From: a virus | Virus record (IMG/VR): IMGVR_UViG_3300024948_000004 | Location: 1 to 20,130 of that record | DNA: 20,130 nt | Reading direction: 5' to 3' (one strand) | Shown: piece by piece, positions 7,236 to 13,484 of the stretch | Position numbering within the stretch: the stretch's first letter is position 1 | Layout of the letters: each line of letters opens with the position of its first letter | Position numbers and translations under genes: made by a program | Notes under the pieces: model-generated | Told to the model about the DNA's origin: nothing | The model's database searches: none | The model's input: only the letters and a program-made list of their open reading frames with translations

Positions 7236-7732
7236 CCGAACACCCCGCTGATTTTCTCGCCGAATGGCTCCAGCATGGTTAAGAATGGCTCTGTAAGGTG
7301 TGGGTGCTGCTCCTGAATAAATCCAGCCAGCATTTGCAGTACTTCCATTGCCACCGCCAGTTTGTTAAGTTTCGGGTTAGATTTAGCCGCCGCGCTCATG
7401 GCTTTGTTATAAGCATCGCTCAAGCGTGACAGCGCCTCGGCTTTAGCCATTGGTGTGCCTTTTACATCAGTTTTGAGCTGCTCTATGGTGCTTTGAAAAA
7501 GCGTCATAAACTCTTGCAATACCATCTGGCTAACGGCTTCGTGGCCTGCACCAGCCATCATTGAGGCTGTGCGGGCTTTATCCCAATCGTCACCGGCGGC
7601 CTTGGCTTCGCGCTTCCAGCGGCTGGCAGTACCAAACGAGATACCAAGCTGTTCTGCTGCGGCTTCAAGACTTAGCGCTTTATGTACATTGGCGCTGCGT
7701 AACGCGCGACGTGTTTCTTCACCGTAGGCCAT
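7232..7732 (-). CDS. DUF1804 family protein, probable terminase small subunit
   Basis: A 166-residue protein with an N-terminal helix-turn-helix: SLEAAAEQLGISFGTASRWKREAK at about 21-44, followed by the DUF1804-type KAAGDDWDKARTASMMAG. The remainder is helical, consistent with oligomerisation. In Mu-like phages this gene precedes the large terminase and is taken to recognise the packaging site. It starts just downstream of the coiled-coil membrane protein gene and shares its stop with the GTG of the next small gene. Confidence 0.88.
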   Translation of the reverse strand: MAYGEETRRALRSANVHKALSLEAAAEQLGISFGTASRWKREAKAAGDDWDKARTASMMAGAGHEAVSQMVLQEFMTLFQSTIEQLKTDVKGTPMAKAEALSRLSDAYNKAMSAAAKSNPKLNKLAVAMEVLQMLAGFIQEQHPHLTEPFLTMLEPFGEKISGVFG

Positions 7733-7735
7733 TGA

Positions 7736-7969
7736 TTAACGCATCCCGGTCACTGTTTTTAATTTTTCAATGGCAATAGCCATGCCTATGCTGATAATGC
7801 CGCCAGAGATAGCGCCATTTAACGCGGCTTTGTTTTCTACCTTGCGCAGGCGTTCATCTAAGCCATCAAGCTTTTTTTCAAAGGTTTCTTTTTGATCGGC
7901 TTGGCCATCAATCACGAGATCAAGCTTTCCCTTGATCTCACCCAGCAAACGACTCTCATCGGAATTCAT
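7736..7969 (-). CDS. XhlA/holin-associated-like coiled-coil membrane protein
   Basis: A 77-residue product. Residues about 5-48 are charged with heptad-like spacing (EIKGKLDLVIDGQADQKETF, KLDGLDERLRKVENK), and residues 50-68 (NGAISGGIISIGMAIAI) form one membrane helix. This layout is typical of XhlA-like proteins in phage lysis cassettes. It could assist or act as a holin. It lies between the DksA-like zinc-finger gene and the terminase small subunit. Confidence 0.65.
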   Translation of the reverse strand: MNSDESRLLGEIKGKLDLVIDGQADQKETFEKKLDGLDERLRKVENKAALNGAISGGIISIGMAIAIEKLKTVTGMR

Positions 7970-7988
7970 TATTGTTTTTCTCCATTAT

Positions 7989-8216
7989 TCAAGGCAGGCG
8001 CCCGTACTGTTCACTAAAGGCCTTACACTCCGTACAAAGCCGCACACCCGGGTAGGCAATCCTTCGCGCCTCCGGTATTACTTCACCGCAACTCGGGTTA
8101 ACACATACTTCGGCAGAGGGCAGCTTTCCTGCGTTTTTGACTCTTGCCCTAACCGTATCAATGCCACTGTCTCTTTCAGCGAATTCAAGCCGCTGCGCTT
8201 CGTCTGCTGGCAGCAT
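7989..8216 (-). CDS. TraR/DksA-type zinc-finger protein
   Basis: A 75-residue protein. The C-terminal half is CVNPSCGEVIPEARRIAYPG followed by VRLCTECK, which matches the TraR/DksA zinc-finger pattern. Such proteins bind in the RNA polymerase secondary channel and can alter host or phage promoters without ppGpp; TraR is the plasmid example. The first Cys pair (38 and 43) is separated by four residues, not the usual two. The gene starts immediately after the stop of the membrane-anchored protein gene. It is common in late modules of Mu-like phages. Confidence 0.88.
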   Translation of the reverse strand: MLPADEAQRLEFAERDSGIDTVRARVKNAGKLPSAEVCVNPSCGEVIPEARRIAYPGVRLCTECKAFSEQYGRLP

Positions 8217-8828
8217 TTACCACCTCACCCATGCGCCGGTGCCAATAAAATAATCAGTGTCTTGCCCGTTACCAAGCTGCTGATCTACCGAGCCGATTAA
8301 GCCAAAATGCAAAGCCTTAACCTGTAGCAACCCTTGCTTGGCTTCGAGCCGAGCCGTGGGGGTGCCGTTTTTAATCCCCATGTACATGCCTGCTTCACCG
8401 TGGGTATCTACGGCCAGCCAAGGCAGCGGGTCACGTTTAACAAAGGTCTGGCTCTCGCCGGTTTCGGTGTTAATCAGCGTGGTGATGGTTTGTGGATGGT
8501 CGTCAGCCGGTACCTGGTTAGATGCAATTACATCAAGATCAGGGTTGTCCTGAATAATCTGCGGCAGTTTGATGGTGTTTTTAACGGCGGCAGGGTAAAC
8601 CTTAACGGTCTTGGCCTTGATTGGCTTGGCTACCGGCGTCACCTTTTTAACCTCTGGGGCTGGCGTGGCAACAATGTTTAAGCCGACGGGTGCGGTTGGC
8701 AGCGTTGATTGATAGCGCTGGTAGGCGTGATTAATGCCATAAATAGCGCCAATAAGCACAGCAGCTACAAACAGCCACATGAAGGCTTCTGTTCGTTTTA
8801 GATTATCCAACAATGGGTTGCCCTCCAT
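8217..8828 (-). CDS. Membrane-anchored lysis-cassette protein, unknown
   Basis: About 203 residues from the ATG at 8828; a TTG at 8849 is the alternative. A short cytoplasmic N-terminus is followed by one membrane helix (MWLFVAAVLIGAIYGINHAY, about 17-36), a Pro/Lys/Val-rich linker, and a C-terminal domain with Gly-rich turns ending in GTGAWVRW. The predicted topology is N-in with a long periplasmic part. It overlaps the endolysin gene by 26 bases, so a lysis role is plausible (spanin-like or endolysin helper), but I recognise no family and see no Rz/Rz1 pair. Confidence 0.7.
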   Translation of the reverse strand: MEGNPLLDNLKRTEAFMWLFVAAVLIGAIYGINHAYQRYQSTLPTAPVGLNIVATPAPEVKKVTPVAKPIKAKTVKVYPAAVKNTIKLPQIIQDNPDLDVIASNQVPADDHPQTITTLINTETGESQTFVKRDPLPWLAVDTHGEAGMYMGIKNGTPTARLEAKQGLLQVKALHFGLIGSVDQQLGNGQDTDYFIGTGAWVRW

Positions 8829-9339
8829 CTGCCGGAGCGACAGGCGCAATGGGCGTTAAACACATGGCGCGTTCAGCCTGGCGGCGCTTGGTCAACCCAA
8901 ACACCGGCACCAGCTTGCCGTTTACCCTGGCTTTGTTGTAAGCCAGTATGCGGTCACACGCGGCGGTGTAATTGCCTTCGTTGAGCTCATCAATCAGGTA
9001 CTTGTTTTTAGGCAGGCCAGACTTGCACACGGTGCCTGCGCCCACGTTGTAGGCGAGCGATACAAAAGCGTTGTATTGGTTTTGGTTCATCGGTACATTC
9101 ACGCAGGCCAGCACAGCCTTGCCGTGTGCGGTTAGCTCTTGCTTGAGCAGCGTATCGCACTCTTTTTTGCCGTAGGTTTTGCCCTTGATAATATCCGGGC
9201 CGGTGTAGCCATTGCATACTGTGAGTACTCCGGCAATGTCGTGATAGGGCTTTAACTCGGTGCCCTCCCAGCCGCCAACAAAGGCGAGTAGGGATGCACT
9301 GGTAACGCCTGCTAATAGTATTTTGTATGATGCTCTCAT
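8803..9339 (-). CDS. Endolysin, GH24 lysozyme with signal-anchor (SAR-type) N-terminus
   Basis: Hydrolyses the N-acetylmuramic acid-N-acetylglucosamine bond of peptidoglycan at lysis. From the ATG at 9339 the catalytic triad is Glu25, Asp34 and Thr40, with the same spacing (+9, +15) as T4 lysozyme. Residues about 7-22 (ILLAGVTSASLLAFVG) are weakly hydrophobic and rich in Ala, Ser and Gly, as in signal-anchor-release endolysins. Six Cys residues could form redox-sensitive disulfides. A GTG at 9378 is an alternative start but lies inside the promoter dyad. There is no Shine-Dalgarno before 9339. It is the first gene of late unit 1. Confidence 0.92.
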   Translation of the reverse strand: MRASYKILLAGVTSASLLAFVGGWEGTELKPYHDIAGVLTVCNGYTGPDIIKGKTYGKKECDTLLKQELTAHGKAVLACVNVPMNQNQYNAFVSLAYNVGAGTVCKSGLPKNKYLIDELNEGNYTAACDRILAYNKARVNGKLVPVFGLTKRRQAERAMCLTPIAPVAPADGGQPIVG

Positions 9340-9392
9340 GTAACCGATGGTATGGCATGAGGCTTGTGAATGCGCCACTGAGTGGCTTCAGT
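9340..9392 (-). promoter_or_regulatory. Late promoter 1 (lysis/packaging genes): dyad and -10-like element
   Basis: ACTGA-N6-TCAGT at 9377-9392 is identical over 16 bp to the dyad at 2881-2896. It lies 37 bases before the ATG at 9339, exactly the same distance as at the other site. TACCAT at 9352-9347 (minus strand) is a -10-like hexamer in the same position as GAAAAT at the other promoter. The site follows a strong terminator, as expected for a new transcription unit. Binding by the Mor-family protein is inferred. Confidence 0.62.
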
Positions 9393-9395
9393 AGC

Positions 9396-9427
9396 AAAAA
9401 GGGGCGCTGAACAGCACCCCCTTTTTT
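9396..9427. terminator. Bidirectional rho-independent terminator
   Basis: GGGGCGCT (9401-9408), loop GAAC, AGCACCCC (9413-9420) form an eight-pair stem with one G-U pair. Read on the minus strand it is followed by TTTTT (from 9400-9396); read on the plus strand it is followed by CTTTTTT (9421-9427). It ends transcription of the early region and lipoprotein gene before the late lysis promoter. Confidence 0.87.
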
Positions 9428-9438
9428 AAACTACGCTT
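9421..9438 (-). repeat. A-tract element shared by both late promoters (copy 2)
   Basis: 16 of 18 bases match 2926-2943, at an almost identical distance from the 16-bp dyad (28 versus 29 bases). Here it overlaps the T-run of the terminator, so part of the match may reflect terminator function. Confidence 0.5.
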
Positions 9439-9452
9439 GATTTAATTTTTAG

Positions 9453-9896
9453 TCAACATGCTGAATTCGAGCATTTAAGTATACCTTTTAATGCAATTAT
9501 TGCCTCCGTGTGAGGTTGACCGCTCTTTCTTAAACCCACATAAAGTGCTGCATTTTCTGCGAATTTTGAGTCTTTAATATAAGCCAAAGTAGTTGCTTCC
9601 AACATTTCCATTGGGCTGACATCAATACCTTCAGCCTTGATAATTTTAGAGGCTTTAACTGCCATATCTGCAATATTTTCTTGAGGCTCATCATACTGCT
9701 CACTAGCTCTTTGCAGCAGCTCTTTTGCACGAATTGTAGTTTTGTCTGAAGCATCAACCTCATGACCAGCATTGACTATAGCAAATTGATGTTCAATGCT
9801 TAATTTTTTATAATCCAATTCTGCATGCTGCTCATCAGCTCCACATGCAACCAATAAAGTCATAGCCAATATTACTAATATATTTTTTATCGTCAT
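9453..9896 (-). CDS. Predicted outer-membrane lipoprotein (moron-like cargo)
   Basis: A 147-residue protein with a lipoprotein signal peptide: basic TIKN, hydrophobic ILVILAMTLL, and lipobox L15-V16-A17-C18. Gly at +2 favours outer-membrane sorting. The mature part is helical and charged, ending with two Cys (KCSNSAC). GAGG lies seven bases before the ATG. It is AT-rich compared with its neighbours, has a palindrome upstream at 9918-9935 and a strong terminator downstream, so it forms a small separate unit between early and late regions. Such units often act in the lysogen, for example in superinfection exclusion. No family is recognised and that role is inferred. Confidence 0.75.
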   Translation of the reverse strand: MTIKNILVILAMTLLVACGADEQHAELDYKKLSIEHQFAIVNAGHEVDASDKTTIRAKELLQRASEQYDEPQENIADMAVKASKIIKAEGIDVSPMEMLEATTLAYIKDSKFAENAALYVGLRKSGQPHTEAIIALKGILKCSNSAC

Positions 9897-9917
9897 TTTG
9901 TAGCCTCATTTTTTTAA

Positions 9918-9935
9918 TTTTAGTACATACTAAAA
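9918..9935. promoter_or_regulatory. 18-bp palindrome at the end of mor
   Basis: TTTTAGTA-CA-TACTAAAA is a perfect inverted repeat with 8-bp arms. It overlaps the stop codon of the Mor-family gene and lies 21 bases upstream of the lipoprotein ATG. No T-run follows on the minus strand, so it looks more like an operator or promoter element than a terminator. Confidence 0.5.
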
Positions 9936-10340
9936 CAACTGAGTCTGCCCGTCACCCATTTCAGTTTTTTTAAGTATGTTCCAGATCTGTCTATCACTCA
10001 AACTATGTTCTCTGGCAAGGTTTTCAACAGCTTCACCTTCGTTAAAGCGGTTCACAATCTCGCGGTCTCTTTTCAGGCGCAGGCCATCTGCACAGCGCGG
10101 TATATATACGTAACGGCTGGCACCGATGGCTTGTATTAACTGGTGCAGCTTTTCTTTACCGATCACCTTTGCAAACTCGTGTTCGTCTGTTGCATTCCGT
10201 ATGGCTGGTAGGCGTTGCGTAGTGCCGCCATACACGTTGATTAATTCAAGCGTGAGTGATTCGCCAATCACTGCAATGACTTCATCCAGTGAGGCTGGCA
10301 GCTTGATTGAGCATTGGTAGTTTTCAATTGCTTTAACCAT
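9930..10340 (-). CDS. mor: Mor-family transcription activator
   Basis: Activates middle or late phage promoters by binding a dyad upstream of -10 as a dimer and contacting RNA polymerase. The 136-residue product has the Mor/C layout: an N-terminal dimerisation region (about 15-90) with GGTTQRLPAIRN and YVYIPRC, then RDREIVNRFNEGEAVENLAREHSLSDRQIWNILKK (93-127), the helix-turn-helix. It overlaps the gp16-like gene by eight bases and ends the early operon. No second activator (Mu C) is seen in the window, so this protein may drive the late promoters directly. Confidence 0.92.
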   Translation of the reverse strand: MVKAIENYQCSIKLPASLDEVIAVIGESLTLELINVYGGTTQRLPAIRNATDEHEFAKVIGKEKLHQLIQAIGASRYVYIPRCADGLRLKRDREIVNRFNEGEAVENLAREHSLSDRQIWNILKKTEMGDGQTQLF

Positions 10341-10740
10341 TGTTTGCCTTTTGTTTGTTCTTTTGTTTGTTCACTAACGCCACAATAATGCCGCGTAGTT
10401 CGGCTGGTTTGCACCACTGCAGCTTGGCGCGTTTGTACATTTGGTTTGCAATGCCGTCTGCATATGCCCAACTCAGGCCCATGTCTGCCAGCAATGCACC
10501 AATCTTGCCAATCAATGCTTGTTTGGCTTTTGCGACATCAGGTGTAGAGGATTTACTTTGCCAACCACGAGCTTTCATGTGGGCAAGTACTGCATCTCTG
10601 CCAGCCTGGTCTAATTCACTGCTGCTTTTTACACGCGCAACAGTAAACAGCATGCCGCGATAGGTTTCATCATCAAGGCCAAGTGCTTTCTTAGCGATGT
10701 GGATCATCGCTAAATCGGCTGATCTGGTATCTTTTTTCAT
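10333..10740 (-). CDS. gemA: GemA / Mu gp16-like regulatory protein
   Basis: A 135-residue protein matching the gp16/GemA family: DLAMIHIAKKALGLDDETYR with MLFTVARVKSSSELDQAGR in the N-terminal half, and SWAYADGIANQMYKRAKLQW plus ELRGIIVALVNKQ in the C-terminal half. Mu GemA is reported to affect host gene expression and DNA topology; the exact role here is unknown. It lies directly before mor, as in many Mu-like phages, and mor starts inside its end. Confidence 0.88.
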   Translation of the reverse strand: MKKDTRSADLAMIHIAKKALGLDDETYRGMLFTVARVKSSSELDQAGRDAVLAHMKARGWQSKSSTPDVAKAKQALIGKIGALLADMGLSWAYADGIANQMYKRAKLQWCKPAELRGIIVALVNKQKNKQKANNG

Positions 10741-10747
10741 TTAATTG

Positions 10748-11155
10748 CTAAGCCTCAACAATTTCAATTGATTCACACACTTTGCAAAGATGGCTGATAG
10801 CAGCCTTACCGCTAGCAAAATCAGGCATGTAAGTTACATGTTTTTTTTGATACGACTCATCCTTTGCCACTGCGCGTTTACCGAAAATCTTCTCCATTTT
10901 TGCTTTATAAGCAGCTGAGTAAAGTGGACGGGCGCTTTTTCTAAGAAACTTTTGTTCTGTATGTTCTTGAGTTGATGAAACCCACAAGCCGAGGAACTGA
11001 CCATTAACGTAAGTCATGACGCGATATGACATGCCACCTTTCATTCTTTGCACTTGCAGGTCTATCGTAAAGCCGTCACAAATCAGCTTTACTGCTCCCC
11101 AAGGGGAGGTTAGCTTTTGTGCCAATTCAGTTTTTTGTTCTTTTGTAAGTTTCAT
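10748..11155 (-). CDS. Conserved phage hypothetical protein
   Basis: A 135-residue basic protein. GGGA lies six bases before the ATG at 11155. The first third is helical (LTKEQKTELAQKL), the middle looks like beta strands (LICDGFTIDLQVQRMKGGMSYRVMTYVNGQFLGLW), and the rest is Lys-rich with a CKVC pair near residues 124-127. I recognise it only as the kind of accessory protein found before gp16 in B3-like transposable phages. No function can be assigned. Confidence 0.75.
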   Translation of the reverse strand: MKLTKEQKTELAQKLTSPWGAVKLICDGFTIDLQVQRMKGGMSYRVMTYVNGQFLGLWVSSTQEHTEQKFLRKSARPLYSAAYKAKMEKIFGKRAVAKDESYQKKHVTYMPDFASGKAAISHLCKVCESIEIVEA

Positions 11156-11180
11156 ATTAATTCCCGTTAAATCGTCTTAC

Positions 11181-11205
11181 TTAGGCCGCCGTTTTAACGG
11201 CCTAA
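11181..11205. promoter_or_regulatory. Hairpin between HU-like gene and next gene
   Basis: TTAGGCCG (11181-11188) pairs with CGGCCTAA (11198-11205). An alternative inner stem CCGTT-TT-AACGG is also possible. There is no T-run on either side. It may limit readthrough or stabilise mRNA. Confidence 0.45.
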
Positions 11206-11219
11206 AGATGAAAATCTAA

Positions 11220-11504
11220 CTAAACAGTCACAGCATCCTTTAATGCTTTTAATGCGCTGAAATGCGGCACATTCTTCTCTGGAATAGCCAAGGATTCACC
11301 AGTTGCAGGGTTGCGGCCTGTACGTGCTGTACGTTTTTTAACGCTTAGTTTGCCAATGCCTGGTAAGGTGATTTCACCGCCTTTTGATAGCTCATCTTTC
11401 GTAACATCAGCCAGAGCATCTAACACAAACTTAATTGCCACTTTGCTAGTGCCAGTGTTGGTGTGGTGGTCTGCAATTGCATTGACTAAATCAGCTTGAT
11501 TCAT
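11220..11504 (-). CDS. HU/IHF-family DNA-bending protein
   Basis: A 94-residue, full-length member of the bacterial HU family. The pattern is complete: MNQADLVNAIADH helix, DALADVTKDELSKGGEITLPGIGKLSV, then the DNA-binding arm KKRTARTGRNPATGESLAIP and the closing helix FSALKALKDAV. AAAGG lies eight bases before the ATG. Mu needs host HU and IHF to build its transpososome and enhancer loop, so a phage copy could support transposition in varied hosts or help condense DNA. It lies mid-way in the early operon. Confidence 0.94.
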   Translation of the reverse strand: MNQADLVNAIADHHTNTGTSKVAIKFVLDALADVTKDELSKGGEITLPGIGKLSVKKRTARTGRNPATGESLAIPEKNVPHFSALKALKDAVTV

Positions 11505-11582
11505 ATTTGTTACCTTTCATGGTTGGTTGATTTTTTTGAAAGGCTTTATTGCTAAAACCCTTCAGAAAAACCACCAGCAGCG

Positions 11583-11744
11583 CTAGTGATCGTATAAAAA
11601 AGTTACTGTGGCGGTGATTGCCAGGGCTGATATCCAGTAGCAGACATCAGCCCATTTAGCCTCATATGCCCAGCGGCAGGCATTCAACAGGTACAGCACC
11701 ATAATCAGGTAGTTGAATGCCTTCGGGTCTGTCAGTAGGCTCAT
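11583..11744 (-). CDS. Small membrane protein, 53 residues
   Basis: Reads MSLLTDPKAFNYLIMVLYLL at the start, then a Trp/Tyr-rich loop, a second hydrophobic segment (WISALAITATVTFLY) and a TAG stop at 11583. The ATG shares ATGA with the stop of the upstream membrane protein gene. AGG of an AGGTG site lies nine bases upstream. Two membrane helices are likely. It fills what would otherwise be a 236-base gap and is therefore probably real. Function unknown. Confidence 0.7.
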   Translation of the reverse strand: MSLLTDPKAFNYLIMVLYLLNACRWAYEAKWADVCYWISALAITATVTFLYDH

Positions 11745-11995
11745 GCACCAACACCTAAATGCACGTCATCATCGTGGTACTTTTGCACGGAATGCACCTT
11801 GTTAAAGAAACGGCGCAGGCAGTAACTACGAATAATGCTAACTACTGTATAAACGCCACCTAGCGCCAAGTTTTGTGTCAGGCTTATATGCCAGCCGAAC
11901 AATGGAAACACGCTAAAGTTAAGTAGCATGTTGATGGTGAAACCAACCAATATATTGATTAGGGCTTCAAACATCGATTGCATGCGGCTTTGCAT
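11741..11995 (-). CDS. DUF7220-like small membrane protein
   Basis: From the ATG at 11995 (MQSRMQSMFEALINILVGF) the product is 84 residues. This start shares TAATG with the stop of the DUF3164 gene; an upstream reading from 12031 lies fully inside that gene and is less likely. Two or three hydrophobic segments are seen: ALINILVGFTINMLLNFSVF, then LTQNLALGGVYTVVSIIRSY, followed by a basic RRFFNK tail. The motif QSR..S..EA..N...GF....L.N....P.FG is one I associate with DUF7220 phage membrane proteins. Function unknown. Confidence 0.75.
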   Translation of the reverse strand: MQSRMQSMFEALINILVGFTINMLLNFSVFPLFGWHISLTQNLALGGVYTVVSIIRSYCLRRFFNKVHSVQKYHDDDVHLGVGA

Positions 11996-12615
11996 TAGGC
12001 ACCTGCCACATCTAAAGCGATTGCTGACCATTTATCACTATCACCGACGCGCTCATACACGCGCACATAGCTTTTGCTGCCGACGACTTGAATCGCGTCA
12101 CTAATGGCCAGCATGGCTTTCTGCCATTTTTCATCAGTGATATTCAGGCGGCGTAAACCAAGCACGCGGCCTATGCTGATATTGCCTTCTTTATCCACCT
12201 GAAAAGCATCGTTAACCAGTGCGCGAATGTTGTCATTAGCACCTTCAGACCATGTGTGAATGCACTCATCAATTAACTGTTTTGATGCTTGTAGGCGCTC
12301 ATCAAATGTGATGCTCTCAGCTACTGCGCGTTGTATCTTGTAGCGCCCATCAAAGCTGATTAAGGTGACATTGCCCTTATTGCCACCGATTTTTGCGCCA
12401 TACTGCTCTGCGCTCATTTCAATAAAGGCTTGCACATCGGCAAAGGTCTTAAGCTTAAAACCGCTAATGCTTTGATTTAGCTCTTTTGCGTTCTCTACGA
12501 TCTCATTCACAATCTGGTCACGTGCAAGATCAATTGGCTTAATCGTAGATTCAGGCACATAACTGCCGTCATGCTTCAGGCGAAAGCCTGCTGGTATTGT
12601 TGTTGGTGCGTTCAT
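11995..12615 (-). CDS. DUF3164 family protein
   Basis: A 206-residue protein from the ATG at 12615, chosen because GGAG lies about eight bases upstream and the N-terminus then reads MNAPTTIPAGFRLKHDGSYV, as in the family. Other family signatures are VTLISFDGRYKIQRAVAESI (about 109-128), FDERLQASKQLIDECIHTW and ALVNDAFQVDKEGNISIGRV. DUF3164 proteins are common in the early region of Mu-like phages and are sometimes misannotated as sulfate transporters. No membrane segment is present here. Function is not known. Confidence 0.9.
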   Translation of the reverse strand: MNAPTTIPAGFRLKHDGSYVPESTIKPIDLARDQIVNEIVENAKELNQSISGFKLKTFADVQAFIEMSAEQYGAKIGGNKGNVTLISFDGRYKIQRAVAESITFDERLQASKQLIDECIHTWSEGANDNIRALVNDAFQVDKEGNISIGRVLGLRRLNITDEKWQKAMLAISDAIQVVGSKSYVRVYERVGDSDKWSAIALDVAGA

Positions 12616-12631
12616 TGTTTGTTTCTCCTGT

Positions 12632-12952
12632 TTAAGTACGTAAGTGAAGTTGGCCAACCAAATCGGCCAACGGGATTTTTGATAATTGGCTTGCCTTGCG
12701 TAACTCATGCATGGCACGGCATTTATGAAACTCTATGGTGCTTTTTAGCTCTTTCTCACAGCTGGCAATGTAATAGCCGGTGCTTGGATGGCCACAAATC
12801 GCGGTAGCGTCTTGCTCAATCGTTTGGCTGATTAGCTTGCGCAATTCACGAGTTGAAACATTCAGCAAGTGCGCTAGATCTTGTCCACGGATACCTTTAG
12901 CCGCGCCAATGTGCTCACTTAGCACTTGTAATAAATCGTGTTTAGTTGCCAT
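12632..12952 (-). CDS. Winged-helix-like early protein
   Basis: A 106-residue protein. Residues about 19-45 (AKGIRGQDLAHLLNVSTRELRKLISQT) form a helix-turn-helix and the following AICGHPSTGYYIAS looks like a wing hairpin, so it is probably a DNA-binding winged helix. The C-terminal half is helical and amphipathic. The start overlaps the upstream CPCC protein gene by 11 bases, with AGGAAAGG upstream. Similar small proteins occur at this position in transposable phages. The target is unknown. Confidence 0.72.
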   Translation of the reverse strand: MATKHDLLQVLSEHIGAAKGIRGQDLAHLLNVSTRELRKLISQTIEQDATAICGHPSTGYYIASCEKELKSTIEFHKCRAMHELRKASQLSKIPLADLVGQLHLRT

Positions 12953-13484
12953 GTTGCTGGGCCTTTCCTGTGATTTCCTTCAATACACCGCCAATCGTTC
13001 TGCTTGTATTGCGGGTTGTTTTTACTGGCTCTGTGTGTGCCGTATGGTCTGCTGCTGTTTTAATCGCTCCATACTTGCGGCCTTGCTCACCTTTACGTTC
13101 CTGTGCTGCTGCTGCACGGTTGCCAAAACTTGCGATAATTTCATAAAGATAACCGTGGCTTTTTAATGGCAGGCTTAGCTTGTCTCGGCTGCCAAGCATA
13201 GTTTCAATTGCACTGCGCCAGTACTCTTGCGGAGCAGGGTAGATGGTGCCGCCACGTGTGATTTGTCCTGCTTTAATATCAACAAGCAGCTCATCTAATA
13301 TGCGTACCAGGACAGGCATTTTTAATGCCTGTTTGGCTGGTTTAAATAAGCCAACATATGGCAACAACACATCACCGAGTGGTGTAAGGCTAAATGCACG
13401 TGCAATAGCCTGGCGAGCTGATACATCACTCATGGCGGCCTCTAGTGGGAACTCTGCAGCGCAGCATGGGCATACAATCTTCAT
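12942..13484 (-). CDS. Conserved transposable-phage protein with N-terminal CPCC motif
   Basis: A 180-residue protein. It opens with VCPCCAAEFPLEAA, a Cys motif (5, 7, 8) that may bind metal, then ARAFSLTPLGDVLLPYVGLFKPAKQALK, LDELLVDIKAGQITRGG and LSLPLKSHGYLYEIIAS, a pattern I recognise from early regions of Mu-like phages. The C-terminal 50 residues are Lys/Thr-rich and probably disordered. It shares ATGA with the SANT-like gene upstream. A replication-associated or DNA-binding role is possible but not shown. Confidence 0.8.
   Translation of the reverse strand: MKIVCPCCAAEFPLEAAMSDVSARQAIARAFSLTPLGDVLLPYVGLFKPAKQALKMPVLVRILDELLVDIKAGQITRGGTIYPAPQEYWRSAIETMLGSRDKLSLPLKSHGYLYEIIASFGNRAAAAQERKGEQGRKYGAIKTAADHTAHTEPVKTTRNTSRTIGGVLKEITGKAQQHGN

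Noticed and set aside
9008-9397. 129-codon minus-strand frame overlapping the endolysin
   Set aside because: It is out of frame with the GH24 catalytic motif and begins inside the terminator/promoter region, so it is a shadow.
9396-9427. Terminator hairpin considered as an operator
   Set aside because: The GC-rich stem flanked by A- and T-runs fits a bidirectional terminator much better.
9930-10340. Mor-family gene as the Mu C late activator
   Set aside because: Mor and C are related and cannot be separated firmly by eye. The position directly after gp16 and at the end of the early operon fits mor, so it is named mor with the note that it may do both jobs.
11995-12717. Long reading of the DUF3164 gene from 12717
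   Set aside because: The extra 34 residues overlap the winged-helix gene and do not match the family N-terminus, while the ATG at 12615 has GGAG upstream.
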